The notes below the pieces were generated by a model that was given only the letters and a program-made list of their open reading frames with translations, did no database searches and had not been told where the DNA came from. Below, piece by piece: positions 15,048 through 23,417 of a stretch of 64,000 nucleotides of DNA (position 1 is its first letter; each line of letters starts with the position of its first letter). This DNA is from DATFQE01 sp963733845 (GTDB taxonomy: Bacteria; Actinomycetota; Thermoleophilia; Gaiellales; Gaiellaceae): NCBI GenBank assembly GCA_963733845.1, contig CAVTEM010000012.1, positions 372,001 to 436,000 on the forward strand, read 5' to 3'. Made by a program: the position numbers and the translations under genes.

Positions 15048-18000
15048 TTGCGCCGGCTTCTCCTCCTCCTTGCGGCCGCGATGCTCACCGCAGTGCCGGC
15101 CGCAGCGGCCGGACTGACTCCGGTGCGCCGCGACGCCGACCACCCGCGCGTGCGGGCGGGGACGATCACGATTCCGCCCCAGCACCGCCGGGGTCGCGTC
15201 CGCGTGGTCGTCCGCCTCGCCCAACCGCCGCTGGCAGCCGCGCTCGGCTCGAGCTACACGGGAGTCGTCGCGCAGCGCCGGCTGAACACGGCGAGCTCGT
15301 CCTCGCGGGCGTATCTGTCGAACCTCGCGCAGGCGCAGGCGGCGGCGAGCGCGTCGCTGCGGCGGGCGATCCCGGAGGCGAAGGTCTCGCACAGCTTCCG
15401 CGTGCTGGTGAACGGCCTCACGGTCGATCTGCCCGCGACGCGTCTGCCCGCGCTGGCCCGCCTCGGCTTCGTCACGAAGGTGTATCCAAGCGTCCGCTAC
15501 ACGCTTTCGCTCAACCGCAGCCCTGCCGTGATGGGCGCGACCGCGTACTGGGCGGCGACCGGGGCACGCGGGAACGGGGTCAAGATCGGCGTCGTCGACG
15601 ACGGCATCGACCAGACGAATCCGTTCTTCGCGCCGGGCGGGCTCCAGTACCCGGCAGGCTTCCCCAAGGGCGCCCGTCGCTGGACGAGCCCGAAGGTGAT
15701 CGTTGCGCGCACGTTCCCCGGCCCCGGCTCGGGCCGGCGCGGACGTCTCGCGGTCGACCCGCGCGCGAGCTTCCACGGGACGCACGTCGCGGGGATCGCC
15801 GCAGGCACCGCCGGCACCGTCTCCACCGGCGGCCGCGACCACCCGCCCGTCACCGGCCTTTCCGGGGTGGCCCCGAACGCGTACGTCGGCAACTACCGCG
15901 TCTTCAACGTGCCGACGGCGATCGGGAACACGGCGCAGACCCCGGAGATCATCGCTGCCTTCGAGGCTGCGGTGCGCGACGGGATGAACGTGATCAACTT
16001 CTCCGGAGGCGGCCCGATGACCGACCCCGCCAACGATGCGCTCGTCGAGGCCGTCTCGAACGTCGCCGCCGCGGGCGTGGTGCCCGTGATCTCGGCCGGG
16101 AACGACCGCGAGGAGTTCGGGCTCGGCTCGGCCGGAGCTCCCGGCGTCGCACCTGACTCGATCGCGGTGGCCGCGCTGTCGAACACACACGTCTTCGGGC
16201 CTGCGCTCAGCGTCGGCGGGCGCCAGTTCAACTTCGTGCCGGCAGCAGGCATGCTGTTGCCCGCCGCCTTCGGCACGAGCGACCGAAACCTCGTCGACAT
16301 CGGAACGGTCGTCGGTCGCGACGGCAAGCCGGTGGACCGCCTCCTGTGCGCCTCCGGATCCGACCCCAATGCGGCGACGAACAACCTCCCGCGCGGCTCG
16401 CTGACCGGCGCGATCGCGCTCGTCTCCCGCGGCCGCTGCGCGATCATCACCAAGGCCGCGCGCGCGCAGGAGGCCGGTGCCGTCGCCATGGTGATGGTCG
16501 ACAACCGGTCGAGCGAGGCGAACGCGATCCCGATCCAGCTGCCGATCCCGTCGGGCACGGTCTCGGACCTCGACGGCGCGGAGCTGCGCGCCTACCTGGC
16601 CGGGCGCAGCGGCCGGGCGCCGGCCCGCATCGGCCGCGAGTCGCTACAGCACGACAACGGGCGCAGCGGTGTCGTCACGAGCTTCTCGTCGGGCGGCCCG
16701 ACCGCCTTCGGGCACACCCTGAAGCCGGACGTCGGCGCGCCGGGCGGCGCGATCCTCTCCTCGACCATGCCCGCTTTCGGCGGACCGTTCGCGGTCTTCG
16801 ACGGGACGAGCATGGCTGCTCCGCACGTCGCCGGGGCCGCCGCGCTCCTGCTGCAGCGCCACCCGACCTGGTCCCCCCGGACGGTCAAGTCGGCGCTCGT
16901 GAGCACGGCCGGGACCGCCTGGGCCGACACCGCGCGGACGCAGCCGGCGTCGGTGCTGCTCTCGGGCAGCGGGCTCGTGAACGTGGCGGCCGCCGACACG
17001 CCGCTCGTCGTCACCGACCCCGTGTCCCTCTCGTTCGGCGACCTCAACGTTCGCGGCGGAGCGCGTCGGACGGCCCGGCTGCTCGCGATCTCGGACGCGG
17101 GCGGCGGGTCGGGCACGTGGACCCTGCAGGTGCAGCCGCAGTCGGCGAGCGCCGGCGCCGGGCTCGAACTGCCGGCGAGCGTCACCGTCGCGCCGGGCGG
17201 CACGACCCAGATCGGCGTCGCCGCCACTGCTGCGAGCACAGCCGCCGCCGGCGACGACTACGGCTTCATCCTGCTCAGGCGCGGCGCCACCGTCCGCAAG
17301 ATCGCGTACGCGTTCTTCGTCACCCGGCCGGGCCTCGCCGCGATCACGCCCATCCAGCTGCGGCGCTTCCAGGTCGGCAACACGGCTCGGGGATTCTCGA
17401 ATGCGAGCGTCTACCGTTTCCCGTCCTTCCCCTTCGGGCCGCCCCCCGACTACGTCGGCAAGCCGATGGACGAGAAGGGCGCCGAGACCGTGTACACGCT
17501 GCGCGTCAACAACGCCGTGGCGAACGCGGGCGTCGCCGTCGTGGCTGCGGGGCAGGGCGCGCTCATCCACCCGTGGTTGCTCGGTACCCCGGACGAGAAC
17601 GACGTCCAGGGCTACCCGGGGACGCCCGTGAACGTGAACTCGCTCACGTTCGGCTACCGGGCCGACGTGGGCGCTGCCGGCCTCCTTTTCCCGCGCCGGG
17701 GCCGCTACTTCGTGGCGCTCGACTCCGGCTCCGACGAGTACACCGGCCGCTCGTTCGCAGGCCCCTTCCTGCTCCGCGCCTGGCAGAACGACGTGCGGCC
17801 GCCGCGGATCCGCCTGCTCACCACTCGGGTCGCCGCCGGCCGGTCGCTGATCGCCGCGCGCGTCACCGACGCAGGCGCAGGCGTCGACCCGATCTCGCTC
17901 GTGATCGCGTACCGGCAGGCGCTCGTGGGCGCCGCCGCCTACGACCCGGCCTCCGGGCTCGCCATCTTCCCCATCCCGGGTGCCGCGCCGCCGTTCCGGG

Positions 18001-18401
18001 CCGGACGGACGCCGGCGATCCTGCTCGCCTCGGACTACCAGGAGTCGAAGAACGTCGACCAGGCCGGGGAGAACGTGCTGCCGAACACCCGCTTCCAGCC
18101 GACCCGCGTGCGGGTCGTGCGCGGCCCGGCGCTGACCTGGCTCTCGCCGACGCCCCAGAACTGCGCCGGGCGCAGGCAGCCGCTCCTCGTCGCGGCGAGC
18201 TCGAATGCGCGCATCCGCTCGGTGCGCTTCTACGACGGAGCGCGTGGGATCGCCACCGTGCGACAGGGCGTCGCCGGCCTCTACTCCGCGACGTGGCGCA
18301 CCGCCCGCGCGCACAAGGGCAGCCACGCGATCCGTGCGGTCGTGCTCGACCGTAGCGGCCGCACCTTCACGGCGCGGCTCCAAGTGCGCGTCTGCCGCTA
18401 G
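15048..18401 (+). CDS. Secreted S8 subtilisin-like serine peptidase with PA domain
   Basis: A 1117-residue exported peptidase starting at TTG 15048. Residues 1-20 are a signal peptide (RRLLLLLAAAMLTAVPAAAA). An I9-like propeptide covers about 40-150. The catalytic triad is Asp ~183 in KIGVVDDGIDQTNPFF, His ~246 in SFHGTHVAGIAAG and Ser ~588 in FDGTSMAAPHVAGAAALLL. A PA domain is inserted at about 420-520 (GAIALVSRGRCAIITKAARA). The C-terminal 450 residues form beta-sandwich domains of Fn3/Ig type with no sorting signal, so the protein is probably released. Its stop codon shares a CTAG with the convergent gene. Confidence 0.93.
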   Translation: MRRLLLLLAAAMLTAVPAAAAGLTPVRRDADHPRVRAGTITIPPQHRRGRVRVVVRLAQPPLAAALGSSYTGVVAQRRLNTASSSSRAYLSNLAQAQAAASASLRRAIPEAKVSHSFRVLVNGLTVDLPATRLPALARLGFVTKVYPSVRYTLSLNRSPAVMGATAYWAATGARGNGVKIGVVDDGIDQTNPFFAPGGLQYPAGFPKGARRWTSPKVIVARTFPGPGSGRRGRLAVDPRASFHGTHVAGIAAGTAGTVSTGGRDHPPVTGLSGVAPNAYVGNYRVFNVPTAIGNTAQTPEIIAAFEAAVRDGMNVINFSGGGPMTDPANDALVEAVSNVAAAGVVPVISAGNDREEFGLGSAGAPGVAPDSIAVAALSNTHVFGPALSVGGRQFNFVPAAGMLLPAAFGTSDRNLVDIGTVVGRDGKPVDRLLCASGSDPNAATNNLPRGSLTGAIALVSRGRCAIITKAARAQEAGAVAMVMVDNRSSEANAIPIQLPIPSGTVSDLDGAELRAYLAGRSGRAPARIGRESLQHDNGRSGVVTSFSSGGPTAFGHTLKPDVGAPGGAILSSTMPAFGGPFAVFDGTSMAAPHVAGAAALLLQRHPTWSPRTVKSALVSTAGTAWADTARTQPASVLLSGSGLVNVAAADTPLVVTDPVSLSFGDLNVRGGARRTARLLAISDAGGGSGTWTLQVQPQSASAGAGLELPASVTVAPGGTTQIGVAATAASTAAAGDDYGFILLRRGATVRKIAYAFFVTRPGLAAITPIQLRRFQVGNTARGFSNASVYRFPSFPFGPPPDYVGKPMDEKGAETVYTLRVNNAVANAGVAVVAAGQGALIHPWLLGTPDENDVQGYPGTPVNVNSLTFGYRADVGAAGLLFPRRGRYFVALDSGSDEYTGRSFAGPFLLRAWQNDVRPPRIRLLTTRVAAGRSLIAARVTDAGAGVDPISLVIAYRQALVGAAAYDPASGLAIFPIPGAAPPFRAGRTPAILLASDYQESKNVDQAGENVLPNTRFQPTRVRVVRGPALTWLSPTPQNCAGRRQPLLVAASSNARIRSVRFYDGARGIATVRQGVAGLYSATWRTARAHKGSHAIRAVVLDRSGRTFTARLQVRVCR

Positions 18402-18931
18402 GCGGCGAGCTCGAGCGTCGCGGGGAAGCGCTCGAGGATCCAGGCAGCGTCGAGCGGCTCCAGACTGTACGGCCGGCCGTTGACGAGCGCGTAGTCGCGC
18501 GTCGCGGGATCCATCGGTAGGCGCGCCTCGGCGGGGTAATAGCGGTTGTGGCGCTCGATCAGCTCGTTGACGGCGTCGAAGCGCCACCGCCGCGCCAGCC
18601 GCTCCCAGCGGACAGCGAAGTCGTCGGTCCCCTCCTCCAGGAGCGCCGTCCGAGCCTCGGCCAGCTGGCGCTCGTGCTCGGCCGACTCCTCGGCGATCTG
18701 GCTGAGCCTCCGCATCCAGGGCAGCGGACCGCCCAGCGACGCGATGTAGCTCTCCGCGGTCGGCCGGAAGTTCCGGGCTCGGAAGCGCTGCGGCCTGCCG
18801 ACGAGCGGGCTGCCCTCGAGATCGCGGGCGACGGCGTCCCCGAAGGCCTGGTCGCGCGGGTCGTCGTCGATCCGGGCCCCGCCCCACTGCCCGAGGATCC
18901 GCTCGCGCTCGCGCTTGTCCACGCACGTCAT
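18398..18931 (-). CDS. Uncharacterised 177-residue protein
   Basis: I do not recognise this family. The protein is soluble, charged and mostly helical. It has a basic segment VGRPQRFRARNFRPTAESYI, a helical stretch RRLSQIAEESAEHERQLAEA and a Tyr/Arg-rich segment VNELIERHNRYYPAEARLPM. No signal peptide or membrane helix is present. It is divergent from an SDR gene with 26 nt between the start codons, and its stop overlaps the subtilase stop by 4 nt. The clean frame and codon use support a real gene. Confidence 0.65.
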   Translation of the reverse strand: MTCVDKRERERILGQWGGARIDDDPRDQAFGDAVARDLEGSPLVGRPQRFRARNFRPTAESYIASLGGPLPWMRRLSQIAEESAEHERQLAEARTALLEEGTDDFAVRWERLARRWRFDAVNELIERHNRYYPAEARLPMDPATRDYALVNGRPYSLEPLDAAWILERFPATLELAA

Positions 18932-18957
18932 TCTGCCGAGCGCGAGACTGCTCGTGC

Positions 18958-19719
18958 GTGAGCGTTGCCGTTCTGACCGGTGGCTCGAGCGGCATCGGCG
19001 CCGCGACTGCGCGCCTGCTTACGGCACGCGGCTGGAACTGCGTCTTGCTGGCACGCGGCGAGGAGCGCCTGCGCGCTGCGGCCGACGAGCTGGGCGCCGA
19101 GTGGGAGGTCTGCGACGTCGCCGACCGCGAGGCCGTCGACGCGGTCGCCGCGCGGGTCGTCGGCCGGCATCCGGCGATCGGCTTGCTCGTCAACGGGGCG
19201 GGCGTCCCCGGCCGGTCGAGCTTCCTGCGCTCCGAGCCCGAGGTGATCGAGCGGACCGTCCGGATCAACTACCTGGGCTCGGTCTGGGCGACGCGCGCGT
19301 TCCTGCCCGCGCTCGAGGCCGGGCGGCCGTCACACGTCGTCAACATCGTCTCGGTGGCGGGAACGGTCGCCCACCAGGTTGGGGGCCCGTACTCCGCGTC
19401 GAAGCACGCCCAGCTCGCCTTCTCGCGCGCGCTGACGCTGGAGCTCGCGCCGCGCGGAGTCGACGTGCACACGGTCAACCCGGGCTTCATCGAGACGGAA
19501 GGCTTCCCGCAGGAGAGGCTGCGGAAGCATCCGCTGCTCCGCCACACGGTCCGCGAGCCCGAGCTCGTCGCCGAGCGCGTCCTCTCGATGATCGAACGCG
19601 GAACGGTCGAGAGCTTCGTTCCGCGCTGGTACCGCCCGGCGGCCGTGCTCCAGGCAGTCGCACCCGGCACGCTCGTACGCCTCCAGGCGGCCCGCCGGCG
19701 GCGACGGGCTCGTGGCTAG
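18958..19719 (+). CDS. Short-chain dehydrogenase/reductase
   Basis: A 253-residue classical SDR beginning at GTG 18958. The NAD(P) site is LTGGSSGIGAATARLL, the structural motif is VNGAG and the catalytic Tyr-x3-Lys is PYSASKHA with Ser in IVSVAGT. The tail PGFIETEGFPQERLRKHP continues the fold, and the C-terminus is Arg-rich. The substrate is unknown. It is followed without a gap by two thioredoxin-fold genes and probably shares their transcript. Confidence 0.88.
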   Translation: MSVAVLTGGSSGIGAATARLLTARGWNCVLLARGEERLRAAADELGAEWEVCDVADREAVDAVAARVVGRHPAIGLLVNGAGVPGRSSFLRSEPEVIERTVRINYLGSVWATRAFLPALEAGRPSHVVNIVSVAGTVAHQVGGPYSASKHAQLAFSRALTLELAPRGVDVHTVNPGFIETEGFPQERLRKHPLLRHTVREPELVAERVLSMIERGTVESFVPRWYRPAAVLQAVAPGTLVRLQAARRRRRARG

Positions 19720-20033
19720 TGTCCCGGCAGTGGATGTCGAGCTTCTGTACTGGGACGGCTGTCCGTCGTACCCGGAGGCGAAGGCGCTCCTGGCCGACGT
19801 GCTGGCCGAACGCGGGGTCGAGACCGAGATCCGCATGCGGCACGTGACGACGGACGCCGAGGCCCGTAGAGCTCCGCTTCCCCGGCTCGCCCACGATCCG
19901 GATCGACGGCCGCGACGTGGACGCCCGAGGCGCCGACGCGCCGCCGTCGCTCACCTGCCGCGTCTACTACCTGCCCGACGGGCGGGTCTCCCCGATCCCG
20001 AGCCGTGACGACCTGGAGGCTGCGCTGACATGA
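19712..20033 (+). pseudogene. Thioredoxin-fold protein (DsbA/GSTK-like small family), one frameshift
   Basis: A protein of about 107 residues with an N-terminal redox-type motif, ELLYWDGCPSYPEAKALLAD, a pattern seen in small actinobacterial thioredoxin-like proteins. One extra C near 19865 shifts the frame after TTDAEA. Corrected, it continues LRFPGSPTIRIDGRDVDARG (the cis-Pro strand) and LTCRVYYLPDGRVSPIPS, ending at TGA 20031. Starts at GTG 19712 (overlapping the SDR stop) and GTG 19730 are both possible. The stop overlaps the next start as ATGA, linking it to the peroxiredoxin-like gene downstream. Confidence 0.7.
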
Positions 20034-20563
20034 CGCTCGCACTTGCAACCGACGCACCGCCCTTCAACCTGCCCGGAGTGGACGGCGCCGACCACTCGCT
20101 CGACGACTACGCGGACGCGCCGGTCCTCGCCGTGGTGTGGTCGTGCAACCACTGCCCCTACGTCCTCGCGTGGGAAGGACGGATGAGCGCGATCCAGCGG
20201 GACTACGCCGACCGCGGCTTCCAGCTGGTCGCCATCAGCTCCAACGACGCCGAGCGGTATCCGGCCGACTCCTTCGAGGCCATGAAGGAGCACGCGGCCG
20301 AGCAGGGCTTTCCGTTCGACTACCTCTACGACGAGGATCAGTCCGTTGCGCGCGCCTACGGGCCGGAGCGGACGCCCGAGGTGTTCCTCTTCGACGCCGA
20401 CCGTCGGCTCGTGTACCACGGCGCGATCGACGACTCACGCGACGAGGACAGCGTCTCCGAGCAGTACTTGCGCGACGCGATCGACGCCGTCCTCGACGGG
20501 CGCGACCCGGCGACGAGCGACACTCCGCCGGTCGGGTGCTCGATCAAGTGGCGGGAGGCTTGA
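20030..20563 (+). CDS. Thioredoxin/AhpC-TSA-family redoxin
   Basis: A 177-residue cytoplasmic thioredoxin-fold protein. The active site is a CxxC in VVWSCNHCPYVLAWEGRM (the NHCPYV type common in AhpC/TSA-family proteins near redox genes). A cis-Pro follows in PERTPEVFLFDADRRLVYHG. A late Cys in PPVGCSIKW could be a resolving residue. It starts at ATG 20030, overlapping the previous stop, and its 3' end overlaps the convergent methyltransferase by 20 nt. Its likely role is disulfide or peroxide reduction; the partner is unknown. Confidence 0.85.
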   Translation: MTLALATDAPPFNLPGVDGADHSLDDYADAPVLAVVWSCNHCPYVLAWEGRMSAIQRDYADRGFQLVAISSNDAERYPADSFEAMKEHAAEQGFPFDYLYDEDQSVARAYGPERTPEVFLFDADRRLVYHGAIDDSRDEDSVSEQYLRDAIDAVLDGRDPATSDTPPVGCSIKWREA

Positions 20564-21266
20564 CGAGCAGGTACCAGCCGATCGTGACCTCGTAGGAGGC
20601 TCCGCCGGCCAGCGCACGCGCGCGGTTACGCGCGCCGCCCTCGCAGCCGGCGAGGTCGAGGTACGGCTCGACCTCGCGCCGCTGGCTCTGGAACTCCGCC
20701 CGCCGCAGCACGAGATCGTTCGCGTCGAAGAGGCCGCGGAAGTCGGTGTCGGGGAGCACGCGGGTGTGGCTGGGGTCGCGCGCCCGTTCGAAACGGTCGA
20801 GCGCGACCGCGGCGATCGGATCGATCGGAGCGACCTGGTCGACGACGAGCAGCAGGCCGCCGGGACGGGTCACGCGGGCGAGCTCGGCGACCGCCAGCTC
20901 GGGTCGCGGGAGGTGGTGCAGGGTCTTGAGCGACCCGGCGAGGTCGAACTCGGCCTCGCCGAAGGGGAGCGCCATCGCGTCGCCCTCGACGAACTCGACG
21001 TTCGCCGCGTCCGCGGAGGCTCGCTTGCGCCCCTCCTCGAGGAAGTCCGGCGCGATGTCGACCGCGACCACCTCGCGCACCAGCGGCGCCAGGGCGAAGG
21101 CGAGCGCGCCGGTGCCTGCGCCCGAGTCGAGCGCCCGCTCCGTACCGGTCAGCGGGACGAAGCGGCGCACGCGCTCGCGCAGCTCGGCGCTGCGCTCGTC
21201 GGTCAGCCGCGCGAGCCGCTCCGCGGAAACCGCGAAACGCCCCTGAGCACCGCCGCTTTCGGCCAT
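20544..21266 (-). CDS. Class I SAM-dependent methyltransferase
   Basis: A 240-residue methyltransferase. Motif I is RALDSGAGTGALAFALAPLV, motif II is VVAVDIAPDFLEEGRKRA, and motif III is VEFVEGDAMALPFGEAEFDL followed by SLKTLHHLP. It resembles UbiE/Methyltransf_11 enzymes that methylate quinones or small metabolites. ATG 21266 is used. No substrate can be inferred from the neighbours. Confidence 0.85.
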   Translation of the reverse strand: MAESGGAQGRFAVSAERLARLTDERSAELRERVRRFVPLTGTERALDSGAGTGALAFALAPLVREVVAVDIAPDFLEEGRKRASADAANVEFVEGDAMALPFGEAEFDLAGSLKTLHHLPRPELAVAELARVTRPGGLLLVVDQVAPIDPIAAVALDRFERARDPSHTRVLPDTDFRGLFDANDLVLRRAEFQSQRREVEPYLDLAGCEGGARNRARALAGGASYEVTIGWYLLVKPPAT

Positions 21267-21322
21267 GTCCACTCCTCGCCCTGTGGTCCGGTTCGCCCGG
21301 CCTCCTCCCCGCCGTGACCTTA

Positions 21323-21338
21323 GCGCGGAAATCCGCGC
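21323..21338. terminator. Short inverted repeat after the nucleotidyltransferase gene
   Basis: GCGCGGA (21323-21329) and TCCGCGC (21332-21338) flank AA in the 101-nt gap between the nucleotidyltransferase stop (21368) and the methyltransferase start (21266). It could be a weak terminator or an operator. Nothing else is visible in this gap. Confidence 0.3.
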
Positions 21339-21367
21339 AGATGTGTCACGCCCGCGTGCCGAAAGCG

Positions 21368-22405
21368 TTACGGCGACGCAGTCGGCGGGTCCGGCGTCCG
21401 CTCCCGCTCGACGAGCGCGAGCGCGTCCTCGCGCGTCGCGATCGTGCCCGCGGCCCGCTCCTCCGCCACGCGTTCGAGCAGGCGGCCGACCTCGGGGCCG
21501 GGCGGCACGCCGAGCTCGTCGCCGCGGAGCAGCGGCTCCGTCGGGTCGCGTTGTCGCGCCTGCTCCACGGCCGCGCTCAGCTCGGGCGCACCCACGAACT
21601 CCAGCGCCTCGAGCGCCCACGGCTCGGTCTCGCGCCGGAAGCGGTAGAGCTCGCGAGGCGAGTCGTCCGCCGGGCGTCGCGCCCGCAGCAGCGCCCGCAG
21701 CCGGCGCCGCTCGTCGTTGGAGAGCGGGTAGCGCTCCAGCTGCCGCCCGAAGACCCTGGCGAGCAGGATCGCCGGCGAATCCCCCGCCGCGAGCCGGTCG
21801 AGCGAGCCGCCGAGCGGCTCGAGCAGGCCGAGGTCGTCGAGCAGCCGTAGCCCGTCGGCCGACAGCTGCCGCAGCTCGGCGAGGATGCGCTCGCCCGCGG
21901 GGCGGCCGACGAGCTCGGCCCGCTCGCGCACGAGCGCCGCGGTCTCGTCATCCAGCTCGAACCCGAACTGGTCGACGAACCGGGCCGCGCGGAGCAGCCG
22001 CAGCGGGTCGTCGTCGAATGCCGTCGGCGAGACGTGGCGTACGCGTTTCCGCTCGAGGTCGTCGCGCCCGCCGAAGGGGTCGACCGCCTCCCCGCCGGCC
22101 AGCGGGACGGCGATTGCGTTGAACGTGAAGTCGCGCGTGGCGAGGTCGTCGCCGATCGTGCCCCTGAGCGGCGTGAAGTCGACCGTCCGCTCGTCGTCCA
22201 GGGCGACACGCCAGGCGCCGTGCCGCTCCGAGAGCGGGAACGGAGCCCCTCCGGAGCGGCGCGCATAGGCGACGGCTGCGCCGCGCGGGTCGCGGCAGGC
22301 GATGTCGAGATCGAGGACGGGCCGCCCGAGCAGCTCGTCGCGTACAGCGCCGCCGACGACCCAGGCGTCCTCGCCGGCGAGCAACTCGCGTGCCAGCTCA
22401 CGCAC
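21368..22405 (-). CDS. tRNA nucleotidyltransferase / poly(A) polymerase-head protein
   Basis: A 345-residue class II nucleotidyltransferase. The head domain has the GG motif in DAWVVGGAVRDELLGRP and the metal-binding DxD in LDLDIACRD, then RDFTFNAIAV and DPFGGRDDLERKRVRHV. The linker motif is FDDDPLRLLRAARFVDQFGF. These belong to CCA-adding or A-adding enzymes that finish tRNA 3' ends. The C-terminus is short with no HD domain. It starts at GTG 22405, overlapping the alr stop by 8 nt. Confidence 0.85.
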   Translation of the reverse strand: MRELARELLAGEDAWVVGGAVRDELLGRPVLDLDIACRDPRGAAVAYARRSGGAPFPLSERHGAWRVALDDERTVDFTPLRGTIGDDLATRDFTFNAIAVPLAGGEAVDPFGGRDDLERKRVRHVSPTAFDDDPLRLLRAARFVDQFGFELDDETAALVRERAELVGRPAGERILAELRQLSADGLRLLDDLGLLEPLGGSLDRLAAGDSPAILLARVFGRQLERYPLSNDERRRLRALLRARRPADDSPRELYRFRRETEPWALEALEFVGAPELSAAVEQARQRDPTEPLLRGDELGVPPGPEVGRLLERVAEERAAGTIATREDALALVERERTPDPPTASP

Positions 22406-23417
22406 CGAGCACCTTCCGCGCCGTTCGTGTCGGCCGCGCCGCGCCGCCGATCCCGCACGCGAGCTCGTAGTTGATCGTGTCCGCGACGCGAGCGTGCTCC
22501 TCGAGCAACAGCCCGTCGCCGACGAGCGTAACCGGGGTCCCGACCGGCAGCTCGCCGGGAAGCTCGACCGCGACTGCGTCCATCGACACCGTGCCCACGA
22601 CGCGGCGCCGCTCGCCGGCGACGAGCAGCTCGGTTCCGGTCAGGTCGCGCCGGAAGCCGTCCGCGTAACCGATGGGGACGATCCCGACCCAGGTCGGGCT
22701 CTGGGCGATGAAGCGCCGGCCGTAACCGGTGGACTCGCCTGCCCGCAAGTGCCGGACCTGGCCGAGCGAGCTACGCCAGCTCAGCACCGGCTCGAGCCCG
22801 TCGTCGGCCGGGTCCGCTCCGAACGGGGACAGCCCGTACAGAGCCACACCGCACCGCGCCGCGTCGAACCGCGCCTCCGGAAAGCGCAGCGCGCCCGCGC
22901 TGTTGGCCGCGTGACGCGGCAGGTCGAGCGAGTCGGTCGCCGCGCGGAAGCGGTCGAGCTGCTCCCGCGTGAACTCCGAGTCGCAATCGGCGCTCGCGAG
23001 ATGGGTCATCAGTCCCACCACGTCCCTGGTCGGCGCGGGCAGCTCGCTCAGCCCCCAGCGGCCCATGCCCGTGTCGAGCTTCAGATGGACGGGAACGCCC
23101 TCCGGGATCTCGCCGCCGCTCACCGTCAGCTCGAGCCGGGCCGTGCGCGCCTCGCGGACCTCGGCGGCCGGGCCGAGCACGACGATCCGGGCGGCCGGGA
23201 TGGCGGCCCGCAGTGCCACTCCCTCCGCCACGGTGGCGACACAGAGCGCCTTGGCCCCACCCCCGAGCGCTGCCTCGCCCACCTCGGGCGCGCCGTGGCC
23301 GTAGCCGTCTGCCTTCACGACGGCCCACAGCTCCGCGCCCTCGAGCACGCGGACGAGTTGCTCGGCGTTGCTGCGCACCGCGCCGAGGTCGATCGTCAAC
23401 TCGGAGCGGGGCGTCAC
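22398..23417 (-). CDS. alr: Alanine racemase
   Basis: PLP-dependent racemase supplying D-alanine for peptidoglycan. The 339-residue product starts at GTG 23417. The PLP Lys is in AVVKADGYGHGAPEVG. Other conserved features are LKLDTGMGRWGL, ANSAGALRFPEARFDAARCG, YGLSP, VPIGYADGF and TVSMDAVAVELP. GTGA overlaps join it to the ATPase gene upstream, and an 8-nt overlap joins the nucleotidyltransferase gene downstream, so all three are translated together. In actinobacteria alr commonly lies with acpS and nnr, as here. Confidence 0.93.
   Translation of the reverse strand: MTPRSELTIDLGAVRSNAEQLVRVLEGAELWAVVKADGYGHGAPEVGEAALGGGAKALCVATVAEGVALRAAIPAARIVVLGPAAEVREARTARLELTVSGGEIPEGVPVHLKLDTGMGRWGLSELPAPTRDVVGLMTHLASADCDSEFTREQLDRFRAATDSLDLPRHAANSAGALRFPEARFDAARCGVALYGLSPFGADPADDGLEPVLSWRSSLGQVRHLRAGESTGYGRRFIAQSPTWVGIVPIGYADGFRRDLTGTELLVAGERRRVVGTVSMDAVAVELPGELPVGTPVTLVGDGLLLEEHARVADTINYELACGIGGAARPTRTARKVLGA

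Noticed and set aside
16644..19268. An 874-codon minus-strand frame opposite the subtilase
   Set aside because: The composition is Arg/Ala/Gly/Asp-rich without any domain, and the plus strand holds an intact S8 peptidase with all catalytic motifs.
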